This document shows, one piece after another, positions 23,377 through 31,528 of a stretch of 35,417 nucleotides of DNA. This DNA comes from Anaerolinea thermophila (GTDB taxonomy: Bacteria > Chloroflexota > Anaerolineae > Anaerolineales > Villigracilaceae). The stretch covers positions 1 through 35,417 of the forward strand of contig DYKZ01000009.1 of the NCBI GenBank assembly GCA_020722345.1, given 5' to 3'. The notes below the pieces were generated by a model that was not told where the DNA came from, did no database searches, and saw only the letters and a program-made list of their open reading frames with translations. Made by a program: the position numbers and the translations under genes. Each line of letters starts with the position of its first letter. The stretch's first letter is position 1.

Positions 23377-24864
23377 ATGAAAAAACTACGCTGGTACGAC
23401 TTCATCACCATCAACCTGTTCTGGCTGGCGCTCAATCTGCGCAACACTGCCGTTGGTTCGCTCTTCCAGCCTTACCTGGTAGATGCCTTCGTCCGCCCGG
23501 AGATCAAGAACACCGCTTTCGGTATCATGCGCACGGCGGGTCTGATCATTGCTCTGCTCGTCCAACCGGCAATGGGATTGTTGAGCGACCGGTCGCTCTC
23601 GCGTTTCGGGCGGCGGCGTCCCTTCCTGTTCATCGGCGTCCTGCTGGAGATGATCTGCTTCGCGGCCATCGCTTTCTCGTGGAACTACGCTTCGCTCCTG
23701 ATCGCCATCCTGCTCATCCAGTTTGCCGGGAACGTGTCGCACGGTGCGCTCCAGGGTCTCATCCCGGACCTCGTGCCTGAAGACCAGCGTGGACGCGCCT
23801 CTGCCCTCAAGGCCATTTTCGAGCTCCTGCCGCTGGTACTGGTAGGCTTCACCATTTCCCCCATTCTGGGCGCCGGCAATCTGAAACTGGCCGTGTTGGT
23901 GACTGCCGTCAGCGTGCTGGTGATTATGCTGGTGACCGTGTTCACGGTCAAGGAAGAGCCGCTGAAAGAGAAGCCCAATATCCCGTTCTGGCCGCCCATG
24001 TTGCGGGTGCTGGGTATGCTGGCGGGCATCCTGCTTGGGGCGCTGGCTGGGCTGGCCGGGGGCGGCCTCGTCGGCGGGCTGGCGGGATGGATCACATCGC
24101 TGGCAACGGGCAAACCTATTGTCTGGGCTACGTCGGCCTCGCTGACCCTCTCCCCTTCCACTGTCCCGGCAGTGGTGCTGATCGCGGTGGGCGGCGGGGT
24201 GGCGATGGTTGTTGCGGTGGTGGCCGGCGTCTGGTCCGGCACGCTTACCACGCTCGGCAGGTCTGATACTCTCAAGAATCCCGGCTTTGTCTGGTGGGTG
24301 GTCAACCGCCTCCTGTTCCTGGCGGCAGTCACCTCGGTCCAGGCTTACGCACCCTACTTCTTGATGTATGCTTTCAAGATTGACCGCAACGCAGCCGCCT
24401 CGATGACCGGCACACTGGTCATGTTTGTGGGTATCTTCACCTTGCTCTCGGCCTTCCCCTCCGGCTGGCTGGCCGACAAGATCGGGCGTAACCGCATCAT
24501 CGTCATCAGCGGCATTCTGGCGACGGTTGGGAATGCCCTGCTGATGAGCACCATCTGGCTGCCCAACATGGTGGTCATCTACGCCGCGGGCGGAATCATC
24601 GGGCTGGCAACCGGCCTGTTCATGACTGCTAACTGGGCGTTGGGCACCGACCTGGTCCCGCCGGAGGAAGCCGGGCGCTATATGGGCATTTCCAACCTGG
24701 CCGGGGCTGGGGCGGGCATCGTGGGGACGGGCATCGGCGGACCGATGGCCGACATGCTCAACGACTACCTGCCCGGGCTGGGCTACTTCGCCATTTTCGC
24801 CGCCTACACGCTCCTGTTCGCCCTGAGCGTGGTCAGCGTGAAATGGATCCAGAGACATCAATGA
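23377..24864 (+). CDS. MFS transporter (SLC45/GPH-like)
   Basis: A 495-residue carrier with 12 predicted transmembrane helices. The loop between helices 2 and 3 reads G-L-L-S-D-R-S-L-S-R-F-G-R-R-R-P-F, typical of sugar carriers related to the GPH and SLC45 groups, and a matching G-W-L-A-D-K-I-G-R-N motif occurs in the second half. A long glycine-rich insert with two extra hydrophobic segments lies in the middle (near 210-300). The ATG at 23377 follows TGGAGA, ten bases after yjbQ. The stop overlaps the next start (ATGA). Substrate unknown. Confidence 0.8.
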   Translation: MKKLRWYDFITINLFWLALNLRNTAVGSLFQPYLVDAFVRPEIKNTAFGIMRTAGLIIALLVQPAMGLLSDRSLSRFGRRRPFLFIGVLLEMICFAAIAFSWNYASLLIAILLIQFAGNVSHGALQGLIPDLVPEDQRGRASALKAIFELLPLVLVGFTISPILGAGNLKLAVLVTAVSVLVIMLVTVFTVKEEPLKEKPNIPFWPPMLRVLGMLAGILLGALAGLAGGGLVGGLAGWITSLATGKPIVWATSASLTLSPSTVPAVVLIAVGGGVAMVVAVVAGVWSGTLTTLGRSDTLKNPGFVWWVVNRLLFLAAVTSVQAYAPYFLMYAFKIDRNAAASMTGTLVMFVGIFTLLSAFPSGWLADKIGRNRIIVISGILATVGNALLMSTIWLPNMVVIYAAGGIIGLATGLFMTANWALGTDLVPPEEAGRYMGISNLAGAGAGIVGTGIGGPMADMLNDYLPGLGYFAIFAAYTLLFALSVVSVKWIQRHQ

Positions 24865-25721
24865 CTGTTTTGTTGTGGGGCTTGCTGGGCCTCTTGCTTT
24901 TTGTAATTGTGCTTGGCCTCGGCATGTCGTTCTATCTGACCCGCCGTTTTGGGCTGGAACTGGTCCACACCCCGGCGGAATATGGCCTGGAGTACGAGGA
25001 AGTGGCCTTCCCCGCCGCCGACGGCCTGACCCTGCGCGGAGTCTGGATTCCCGCCTCCGGCTCGCAGCGGGCAATCGTCATCCTGCACGGACATGGCGGC
25101 AGCCTGGACCCGGACATCCCGCGCACCCCGCACTTTCATCGCGCCGGCTTCAACGTGCTGCTGTTCGATTTCCGCGCTCACGGGCGCAGCGACGGGAAAC
25201 TGGCTACCTTCGGTTATCTGGAGCGGCAGGACGTGCTCGGCGCGGTCGAGTTTCTCAAGTCGCGCGGCATGAAACGCATTGGCCTGCTGGGTTTCTCCTA
25301 TGGCGGCATGGCCTCCATGCTGGCCGCCCCGCTCTGCCCCGACATCCACGCCCTGGTCAGCGACGGCGGCCCCGCCCGCCTGCGCTCGGCCATCGAGGGG
25401 CGGGCCGTGGAGTGGCGCCTGCCGCGTCCGCTGGGGCGCTTCCTCGGCTGGCTGACGGTGGCGCTTACCTCTGCCCGGCTGGGGGTGAACCATTTCCGCT
25501 TCGAGCCGGTGCGCTGGGTGGGCAAGATCGCCCCGCGCCCACTCCTCCTCATCCACGGCGAACTGGACAAGTACCTGCCCGACTTCGATGAATTATACGC
25601 TGCGGCGGGTGAACCCAAGCAGGCCTGGAGGCTGCCAGGCGTGGATCATACCGAAGCCAGCGAGGCGCAGCCCGAAGAATATTACCGGCGTGTGGTGGGG
25701 TTCTTCGAGCAAAATCTCTGA
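24861..25721 (+). CDS. Membrane-anchored alpha/beta hydrolase
   Basis: A 286-residue protein with an N-terminal membrane helix (about 3-25) and an alpha/beta hydrolase domain. The oxyanion strand has H-G-H-G-G, the nucleophile is in G-F-S-Y-G-G, the acid is likely in G-E-L-D-K-Y-L-P and the histidine in G-V-D-H-T-E-A. The start overlaps the stop of the MFS gene; an in-frame ATG at 24843 would lie inside that gene. The coupling with a carrier suggests action on the transported compound or its product, which is inference. Confidence 0.8.
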   Translation: MTVLLWGLLGLLLFVIVLGLGMSFYLTRRFGLELVHTPAEYGLEYEEVAFPAADGLTLRGVWIPASGSQRAIVILHGHGGSLDPDIPRTPHFHRAGFNVLLFDFRAHGRSDGKLATFGYLERQDVLGAVEFLKSRGMKRIGLLGFSYGGMASMLAAPLCPDIHALVSDGGPARLRSAIEGRAVEWRLPRPLGRFLGWLTVALTSARLGVNHFRFEPVRWVGKIAPRPLLLIHGELDKYLPDFDELYAAAGEPKQAWRLPGVDHTEASEAQPEEYYRRVVGFFEQNL

Positions 25722-25727
25722 AGCCTG

Positions 25728-25758
25728 CCCTCCCGCAGATTTCAAACTCGCGGGAGGG
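25728..25758 (+). terminator. GC-rich hairpin after the hydrolase gene
   Basis: CCCTCCCGC (25728-25736) and GCGGGAGGG (25750-25758) form a perfect 9-bp stem seven bases after the stop codon. No T run follows, so it may act with a termination factor or protect the 3' end. Confidence 0.5.
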
Positions 25759-25919
25759 TGACGTGGATGTTTATGCCCCTCAACCTGCGTTTCACCGCAG
25801 CCGACCGGGCGCACATCGGCCGATTATATCGAGCCGAGCCGGCGCGCCGGTGTGCAGGAATGCGGCGTTAAGGCAACCGGCAGGAAGAAGCCGGTGGTAC
25901 TTTCGGAGCAGGCGACATT

Positions 25920-25944
25920 TTTAACATTAAGGTATAATGTTAAA
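25920..25944 (+). promoter_or_regulatory. Promoter and palindromic operator of the response-regulator gene
   Basis: TATAAT (25933-25938) lies 13 bases before the start codon. It is overlapped by a perfect 10-bp inverted repeat, TTTAACATTA (25920-25929) and TAATGTTAAA (25935-25944), spaced by five bases. A protein bound here would cover the -10 box. Autoregulation by the adjacent DNA-binding protein is the obvious hypothesis. Confidence 0.65.
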
Positions 25945-25951
25945 GGATGCC

Positions 25952-26611
25952 ATGAACAAAGCCACGCTTTTGATCATAGAGGGAAAGCACGCCGATTATC
26001 CCGGCTTCGCTCCGGCGCTGCGCAAAAAGGGTTTCACTGTCGAACTGGTCTCCAGCGGCAGTGAGGCCATTAAGTGCCTTGCCGGTGACTTCTGCCCGGA
26101 TGCGGCCATCGTCAACGCGGCTACCCTGCGGACGAGCGGCAAGCGCATTTGTCAGTCTCTGCGCGAGAAGGGCAAAGATCTGCCCATCCTGCTCATCCTC
26201 GACCCCGACCGCCAGTTTGAGAACGGCGATGCAGATGTGGTACTGACGCTCCCTTTTACCGCCCAGAAATTGGTCAACCGCATCCATCACCTCCTGCCCG
26301 GGGAAAGCAACAACAGCCTGCACGCCGGGCCGATCCGCCTCGACGTGGAGAAGCGCGTGGTAACCTGCCAGGAGAAACGTGCCCGGCTCACCCCGCGCCT
26401 GGTGCGCCTGCTGACGGTCCTCATTGAGCGCCGCGGCGAGGTGGTGGAACGCAAGTCGCTGTTTTCACAGGTCTGGGAGACGGATTACACCGACGATACG
26501 CGCACGCTGGACGTGCACATTTCCTGGCTGCGCCAGGCGCTCGAAGATGACCCCAACCAGCCGAGGTACGTAAAAACTGTTCGAGGGGTAGGGTATCGCC
26601 TGGACGCCTAA
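25952..26611 (+). CDS. OmpR/PhoB-type regulator with degenerate receiver domain
   Basis: A 219-residue protein: a receiver-like domain (about 4-112) and a winged-helix DNA-binding domain (about 125-219) ending in the typical V-R-G-V-G-Y-R-L. The receiver has lost its chemistry. The phospho-acceptor aspartate position reads I-V-N-A-A (N55), the lysine position is leucine (T-L-P-F, L100), and only one acidic residue (E10) remains of the usual pair. No histidine kinase is nearby. It is therefore likely to act without phosphorylation. The start is the ATG at 25952, since the ATG at 25937 overlaps the -10 box. Confidence 0.83.
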   Translation: MNKATLLIIEGKHADYPGFAPALRKKGFTVELVSSGSEAIKCLAGDFCPDAAIVNAATLRTSGKRICQSLREKGKDLPILLILDPDRQFENGDADVVLTLPFTAQKLVNRIHHLLPGESNNSLHAGPIRLDVEKRVVTCQEKRARLTPRLVRLLTVLIERRGEVVERKSLFSQVWETDYTDDTRTLDVHISWLRQALEDDPNQPRYVKTVRGVGYRLDA

Positions 26612-27841
26612 TTATTCCCCCTCGAGCAATTGTCCTTCGACTGTTACTGCCCGGACGCGTAGATTGGCCGCCGCGACGGGCAGTTCGATTTCCAGCGGGA
26701 TCTCAGCCGAGCGGTTCGGACGCCGCGCCTGGGCTGCGCTGCGGAACGTCTTCCCGTCCCAGGCAGGATCAACCTCCCAGTAGTCGAGGGAGAGACCCGT
26801 TGCTTCCAGCCGAACCTTTTTCGAAGACGACCGATAAGCGAAGCGCAGGGGCACAGGCGAGGACGGCCAGCGCTGGGCTCCGGCGCACTGGATGGCAAAA
26901 GGCGCCTGCGCGGTCTCGATCAGCCGTCCGCGCGTGACGTGGATGGCGCGCCAGGTGGCATCGCAGGCCAAGAAACGCCGTCCATGCCGGGCGGCAACCA
27001 GCGGGAAGGTGCCCGAACCGCAAAAGAAATCTGCTGTCAGGCTGCCGGGGTTGGAGGAGGCCAGCAGGATACGTTCCAGCAGGGCCTCGGGTTTTTGGGT
27101 GGGATAACCGGTGCGCTCGTTGTGCAGGCGGGCGACGACCGGGAAATACCACCAGTCTTCGGGGACTTTGCCGCGCGCCAGGTCGGGGATTTTGCCAAAA
27201 CCGGCTTTCGGCGAGGAGGCGAAAGTCTTGACCGTACTGGGGTTGTAGGCTTCGCGCACGGCGTCTGTATTGAAGATGTAATTCCCACCTTTGGCATATA
27301 CGAGAATCGTATCGTGCTTGCGGTTGAAGGCGCGGCGGATGGGGGAGGGACCGTGATAAGCCCAGATGATTTCGTTGACCAGATTCTCGCGCCCAAAGAT
27401 CTCGTCGAGCAGCAGGCGGGCGTAAGCGTTGGCGTGCCAGTCGAGGTGCAGGTACAGGGTCCCGCGCGGGGCGAGCAGGCGGTGCATCAGCGCCAGGCGC
27501 GGGTAGAGGAAGTCGAGGTAGGCGTCGAGGTCGTCCCAGTGGTCGCGGTAGCCTTCAGCCAGTTGCCATTCGGCGGGGCGGCGCGAGTCCTCGCCGCGGC
27601 CGATGCGGGCAGGATAGTGTTTATTGGTGAAGAAGGGCGGGTCGGCGTAGATCAGGTCCAGCCGGCCTTCGTACTCCGGCAGGAGGGCGGCCATGATGCC
27701 GAGGTTATCTCCCAGGTAGAGGGCGCTCTCTGCCGGGGCGGCGGGGTAGCCGAGGCCGCGCGGGTGGATGACCGAGTCGAGGGTCAGCGCCGCAGGCCGC
27801 GGGTCCGGGAGCGCTTTGGCGGGCCAGGTGAGCAGGGGCAT
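26612..27841 (-). CDS. Orphan site-specific DNA methyltransferase (beta class)
   Basis: A 409-residue protein with the catalytic motif D-P-P-F at 67-70 before the AdoMet-binding F-C-G-S-G at 273-277, the order of beta-class N6-adenine or N4-cytosine methyltransferases. The T-G-Y-P-T-Q-K-P-E-A-L-L segment near 244-255 is also typical. The C-terminal 100 residues are an unusual extension rich in beta strands. No restriction enzyme is adjacent, so it is an orphan. The ATG overlaps the stop of the L,D-transpeptidase gene (TAATG), so the two are translationally coupled. Confidence 0.83.
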   Translation of the reverse strand: MPLLTWPAKALPDPRPAALTLDSVIHPRGLGYPAAPAESALYLGDNLGIMAALLPEYEGRLDLIYADPPFFTNKHYPARIGRGEDSRRPAEWQLAEGYRDHWDDLDAYLDFLYPRLALMHRLLAPRGTLYLHLDWHANAYARLLLDEIFGRENLVNEIIWAYHGPSPIRRAFNRKHDTILVYAKGGNYIFNTDAVREAYNPSTVKTFASSPKAGFGKIPDLARGKVPEDWWYFPVVARLHNERTGYPTQKPEALLERILLASSNPGSLTADFFCGSGTFPLVAARHGRRFLACDATWRAIHVTRGRLIETAQAPFAIQCAGAQRWPSSPVPLRFAYRSSSKKVRLEATGLSLDYWEVDPAWDGKTFRSAAQARRPNRSAEIPLEIELPVAAANLRVRAVTVEGQLLEGE

Positions 27842-28863
27842 TAGTAGTGGATCTCCACTGCCGTCCCGTAGCCTTTTTTGTCCAGCGTTAGTTTGTCAAT
27901 TTCGTCGAACCCCGCCGTGGGACGGCTCCAGCGGAAGAGCCATTTGGCGTCTTCGTTGGTCATGTTGACGCAGCCGTGGCTCATGGTGATGCCGAAATTT
28001 TCGTGCCAGTAGGTGCCGTGGAAGGCGTGGCCTTTGTCGGTGAAGAAACTGCACCATGGGACGCCCGCCAGCACGTTCTGGTCGTCGCTGGCGGCGCGGT
28101 CGGCGGCGCTCATGCGCCGGGAGGGGAGTTTGACCATGATGTTGAAGCGCCCGGCGGGGGTGTCGTAGAGATACTGGACGCCGCTGGATACTTTTGCGCT
28201 GCGCGCCGGACTGTTGTTCTCGTAGCAGGTGAGGCTCTGCTCGGTCAGGTTGACGTCAATCCATTTGTTTTCCACTTCGGGCGAGAGGGGGGCAATTTCC
28301 TCCGACGGCAGGAGGCGCATCTGCGCCGCGGGAACGTAGTAGATGCTCTCGTCGGATTCGTCCAGCAGGCGGTACCAGGCTTTCCGGTCTGGCCCCGCCT
28401 CGACGGCGGTGACCCAGTGGATGGTGCTGAAGTAGAGGCGGAAGGCGATGGGCGTCCAGCCGTCGCCGGAATTGTAGCGGTAGGGCTGGACGAACGGCAC
28501 GGTCACCTCGCCGAGCAATTTGGTTTCGGGGATGGTTTCGACCGGCACATTGTAGTGGAAGCGCACCCGCTGGAGGCGGGCGCGGTGCATGTAGCCGCCA
28601 AAGACCCGGTACCAGATGGGGTTGTAATCCGGCGTGCCGGAATTAACTGTCTCGTACACATTAACTAGGGCGTCGCGCGGCCAGGTGGCGACGATGACGC
28701 TCTGATCGTCGGGTTCCTTGTAAACGCTGACCGAGTGGGTGGCCACGCGCACCAGTTCGATATCATCGAAGGGGGCGGCTTCCGGCAGGAAGGCATTGAG
28801 GGCCAGGCTCGAAAGCGCCAGGCCGCCCAGTTTGAGAAAATCACGGCGCGAAATGGATTTCAT
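27841..28863 (-). CDS. L,D-transpeptidase (YkuD) with Tat signal
   Basis: A 340-residue exported protein. The N-terminus has a twin-arginine signal (S-R-R-D-F-L-K at 5-11, followed by a hydrophobic stretch to about 25). The middle part looks like SH3-type wall-binding modules. The C-terminal YkuD domain has H-G-T-Y-W-H (282-287) and the catalytic S-H-G-C-V-N (295-300, C298). It should make 3-3 peptidoglycan crosslinks or attach molecules to the wall. The ATG at 28863 is almost leaderless behind TGGTAAAAT. The downstream DNA methyltransferase overlaps by one base. Confidence 0.9.
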   Translation of the reverse strand: MKSISRRDFLKLGGLALSSLALNAFLPEAAPFDDIELVRVATHSVSVYKEPDDQSVIVATWPRDALVNVYETVNSGTPDYNPIWYRVFGGYMHRARLQRVRFHYNVPVETIPETKLLGEVTVPFVQPYRYNSGDGWTPIAFRLYFSTIHWVTAVEAGPDRKAWYRLLDESDESIYYVPAAQMRLLPSEEIAPLSPEVENKWIDVNLTEQSLTCYENNSPARSAKVSSGVQYLYDTPAGRFNIMVKLPSRRMSAADRAASDDQNVLAGVPWCSFFTDKGHAFHGTYWHENFGITMSHGCVNMTNEDAKWLFRWSRPTAGFDEIDKLTLDKKGYGTAVEIHY

Positions 28864-28871
28864 AGGCCTGA

Positions 28872-28880
28872 ATTTTACCA
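28872..28880 (-). promoter_or_regulatory. Extended -10 promoter of the L,D-transpeptidase operon
   Basis: On the minus strand TGGTAAAAT lies eight bases before the ATG, so the mRNA would be leaderless or nearly so. There is no good -35. Confidence 0.5.
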
Positions 28881-28900
28881 AATCTTTGCCCGGCGCCGCT

Positions 28901-28930
28901 TAAACAAAGACCTCCGGCATACGCCGGAGG
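28901..28930 (-). terminator. Terminator after the SWIM gene
   Basis: On the minus strand CCTCCGGC and GCCGGAGG (28930-28911, ATAC-type loop) form an 8-bp stem followed by TCTTTGTTTA. It lies 18 bases after the SWIM stop codon. Confidence 0.75.
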
Positions 28931-28948
28931 CCGGGGAAAGCAGCCGTC

Positions 28949-29191
28949 TTATTCCATGACCAGCCGCAACTTCTTTTCCTTAAAGAGTTCTTCGAGCGCC
29001 ATCGTGTGCGTACACACTTTTCGATTCTGGAAGAAATCGCAGTCACACTGCCATTGACCGTTGGAAAATTCCACCACATGGGAGTTGTTTTCGCCCTCGA
29101 CCCTCACTTTAAGCATCTCGAAGTGAAAGCGGTCTGGTTCCTGGGCATAACGCTTGGCTTTCTGAATTTTTCCGATCATTCCTGAATCCAT
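28949..29191 (-). CDS. Small SWIM zinc-finger protein
   Basis: An 80-residue protein. The centre carries C-D-C-D-F-F-Q-N-R-K-V-C-T-H, which is the C-x-C-x(8)-C-x-H pattern of the SWIM zinc finger, preceded by an amphipathic strand pair and followed by a charged C-terminal helix. SWIM domains bind DNA or proteins; a stand-alone form of this size has no assigned role. The ATG follows AAAGGAGAAG. A leader with promoter, short reading frame and terminator precedes it. Confidence 0.8.
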   Translation of the reverse strand: MDSGMIGKIQKAKRYAQEPDRFHFEMLKVRVEGENNSHVVEFSNGQWQCDCDFFQNRKVCTHTMALEELFKEKKLRLVME

Positions 29192-29210
29192 AGGCTTCTC
29201 CTTTTGGAAA

Positions 29211-29241
29211 ATAAAAAAGCACGCGACACCACAACGTGCTT
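29211..29241 (-). terminator. Attenuator hairpin before the SWIM gene
   Basis: On the minus strand AAGCACG (29241-29235) and CGTGCTT (29223-29217) form a stem followed by TTTTTATTTT. It lies between the promoter and the gene. The 3' half matches the glnA leader terminator over 19 of 20 bases. Confidence 0.8.
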
Positions 29242-29278
29242 ACCGAAAAACCCTGGCGTTGAAAATTAACACTCGCAT
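29240..29278 (-). CDS. Possible 12-residue leader peptide of the SWIM gene
   Basis: ATG at 29278 opens a frame M-R-V-L-I-F-N-A-R-V-F-R and stops with TAA at 29242-29240. The stop codon overlaps the first bases of the terminator stem, so a ribosome there would block the hairpin and favour read-through. GGAAGCAGG upstream could be a ribosome site, though the spacing is long. Chance cannot be excluded. Confidence 0.35.
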   Translation of the reverse strand: MRVLIFNARVFR

Positions 29279-29296
29279 AGGCAGATACCTGCTTCC

Positions 29297-29325
29297 AGTA
29301 TAGTGGAAAATAAAACGAAAGTCAA
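29297..29325 (-). promoter_or_regulatory. Promoter of the SWIM gene
   Basis: On the minus strand TTGACT (29325-29320) and TATACT (29302-29297) are separated by 17 bases. Transcription would start near 29290, giving a leader of about 100 bases. Confidence 0.8.
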
Positions 29326-29353
29326 TTCTTTTCCTGAAACTGTAGGGAAACCG

Positions 29354-30673
29354 TCAGGCGGGCGTCGCGGGACCGTCAGCCTGCGGCGCGTTTCCCGACA
29401 GGTACTCATCCCCGCGGTAATGCCACAGGATGGGCCATTTCCAGGCGATGAGCGCTGCCCCGATGAGGCAGCCGATCCCGCCGCTGATGATCGTGGCCGG
29501 CACCCCAAACAGGCTGGCGACGATGCCCGATTCCACTTCGCCCAGTTGCGGTCCGCCCTGGAAAAATATCTGGTTGACGGAAACCATCCGCCCGCGGATG
29601 TGGTCGGGCGTGTTCAACTGGCGGATGGTGTTGCGGATGATGGTGCTGACGGTATCCGCCGCGCCGGCGAGCGCCATAGCCAGGAAAGCCACCACGAAGG
29701 CCAGGGTGATGGGGAAACCCGGCAGGGAGAAAAGCAGCACGCCGGGTCCGATCTGGTAGGCAAAGCCAAACAGGACGGTTGCCAGCCCAAAGATGGCAAC
29801 CGCCGCCAGGAAAGTGCGTCCCTGTTTTTGGATGGTCTTGATTTGAGAAATGACTACGCCGGCCGTGACCGACCCGATGGATTCCGCCGAGGCAAGCCAG
29901 CCGTAGCCAATCTCATTGACCTTCAGGATGTCCTTTGCCACGATGGGCAGCATTGTCTTGGCCGAAGCAAAGAAGGTGGCCACGAAGTCCATCACCATCG
30001 TGGACAGGATGATCTTCTTCGAGAAGATGAACCGGAAGCCGTCGAGCGCGGCGGAGAAGTGGACGCCCGGCGCGTTGTGCGTGTCCTGTGAAACTGCGCC
30101 CATCAGGACGAGCGCCAGGATGACTGCCATAAAGGAGAGCGCATTGAACAGGTAGGTGTATTCCTGCCCCAGGGTGGCGATGATCACCCCTGCCAGTGCC
30201 GGGCCGACAATGGAACCGGTGTTCGCTGCAATGGAGGACATGCTGAAGGCGTTCGGCAGGTCTCTGACCGGAACGATGCTGGGGATCATGGCTTGCCGGG
30301 CCGGGCCGTCGAAGGCTTGGGCCGCGGCCTGGGTGGCCGTCAGCAGGTAGATGTACCAGATGGTGATGCGCCCGGTCAGGGTCAGGGCGGCGAGCGCCAG
30401 GGCGGTCAGCGCCATGGCCGTCTGGGTGATGAAAAGGATGCGGCGGCGGTTGAAGGTATCGGCCACCGGTCCGCCGAGGGAGGAGAAAACGATCACCGGC
30501 AGGATGCGCGCCAAGCCGATTCCGCCCAGCGCAAGTGGGTCTGGTTCGCCCGTCAGCGTGCGGATGTGCCAGTGGATGGCGGTCCATTGCATCTGCGAGC
30601 CAGAGAGGGAGATGAGCAGTCCAAGCCAGAGATACAGGTAGCGTTTGTGGCGAAGAGCAGGAGGAATTTGCAT
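29354..30673 (-). CDS. MFS exporter (EntS-like, MFS_3)
   Basis: A 439-residue protein with 12 predicted helices. The N-terminus L-R-H-K-R-Y-L-Y-L-W-L-G, the loop V-A-D-T-F-N-R-R-R-I-L (around 70-80) and the Q-A-F-D-G-P-A-R-Q-A-M-I-P segment are typical of MFS_3/EntS-type exporters. It follows nadE by 27 bases without a clear ribosome site and probably shares its transcript. The substrate is unknown; no siderophore gene is near. Confidence 0.8.
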   Translation of the reverse strand: MQIPPALRHKRYLYLWLGLLISLSGSQMQWTAIHWHIRTLTGEPDPLALGGIGLARILPVIVFSSLGGPVADTFNRRRILFITQTAMALTALALAALTLTGRITIWYIYLLTATQAAAQAFDGPARQAMIPSIVPVRDLPNAFSMSSIAANTGSIVGPALAGVIIATLGQEYTYLFNALSFMAVILALVLMGAVSQDTHNAPGVHFSAALDGFRFIFSKKIILSTMVMDFVATFFASAKTMLPIVAKDILKVNEIGYGWLASAESIGSVTAGVVISQIKTIQKQGRTFLAAVAIFGLATVLFGFAYQIGPGVLLFSLPGFPITLAFVVAFLAMALAGAADTVSTIIRNTIRQLNTPDHIRGRMVSVNQIFFQGGPQLGEVESGIVASLFGVPATIISGGIGCLIGAALIAWKWPILWHYRGDEYLSGNAPQADGPATPA

Positions 30674-30700
30674 GTTGAAACGGCGATGAATGGCAGCGGG

Positions 30701-31528
30701 TTATGTCCCCCAGTCGCGCAGGTAGAGAAAGTCGTAGCCGACCGTGCGGTTGGAGAGTTTGGCAATCGGCGGCAGGACGCGCTTGAACTGGTTTCGGCGC
30801 ACGCGCTCCAGCACGGCGCGGACGAATTTCTCCTCGAAACCGGCCTCCACGCACTCTTCGGGGCGGTAGCGCTGGTCCACCAGCAGGTAGAGCAGTTTGT
30901 CCACTTCGTCGTAGGTGAAGCCGAGTTCGCCCTCGTCGGTCTGACCGGTCCACAGGTCCGCGGACGGCGGCTTGGTGATGATTGCTTCCGGGACGCCAAT
31001 CTCACGCGCCAGTTGCCGGACCTGGGTCTTGTAGAGGTCGCCGATGGGATTCAGCGCGCAGGCCGAGTCGCCGTAGAGGGTGGTGTAGCCGAGCAGGATT
31101 TCGGTCTTGTTGCCCGTGCCAACTACCAGCCCCTTGAAGGCTTCCGATTGGTCGTAGGCAACGATCATCCGCAGGCGGGCCATGATGTTGCCCTTGCGGA
31201 CGGCAGACATTGCCGGCTCGAGGTCAATGAGTGGATCAGCCATATCGGTAATGGAAATAGTGCGCGCCTGGACGCCGGTCTGGTCAATGACCATCTGGGC
31301 GTGTTCAAGCGAGTCAAAGGAAGAAGTCTTGTAGGGCAGGCGCAGGGCAAGCACGTTCTGCGGGCCGAGCGCCTCGGCGGCGAGGAAGCACGAGACGGCC
31401 GAATCCAGCCCGCCGGAGAGGTTGACCACCGCGCGGCTGAAACCGGCGCGGGTGATTTCCGAGCGGATGAATTTGGTCAGGATTTGGCGGACGAAGTTTG
31501 GGTCGAGGGTAAGGTCAATTTCAATCAT
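30701..31528 (-). CDS. nadE: NAD synthetase, synthetase subunit (NadE)
   Basis: NadE converts nicotinate adenine dinucleotide to NAD through an adenylated intermediate. The 275-residue protein is the synthetase domain alone, with the PP-loop S-G-G-L-D-S-A-V (38-45), the G-T-G-N-K-T-E segment and the Y-G-D-S-A-C-A-L-N-P-I-G-D-L-Y-K-T-Q motif. Ammonia could come from the separate glutaminase-like protein encoded two genes upstream. The ATG lies eight bases inside the preceding chimeric gene, so the three genes form one coupled unit. Confidence 0.9.
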   Translation of the reverse strand: MIEIDLTLDPNFVRQILTKFIRSEITRAGFSRAVVNLSGGLDSAVSCFLAAEALGPQNVLALRLPYKTSSFDSLEHAQMVIDQTGVQARTISITDMADPLIDLEPAMSAVRKGNIMARLRMIVAYDQSEAFKGLVVGTGNKTEILLGYTTLYGDSACALNPIGDLYKTQVRQLAREIGVPEAIITKPPSADLWTGQTDEGELGFTYDEVDKLLYLLVDQRYRPEECVEAGFEEKFVRAVLERVRRNQFKRVLPPIAKLSNRTVGYDFLYLRDWGT

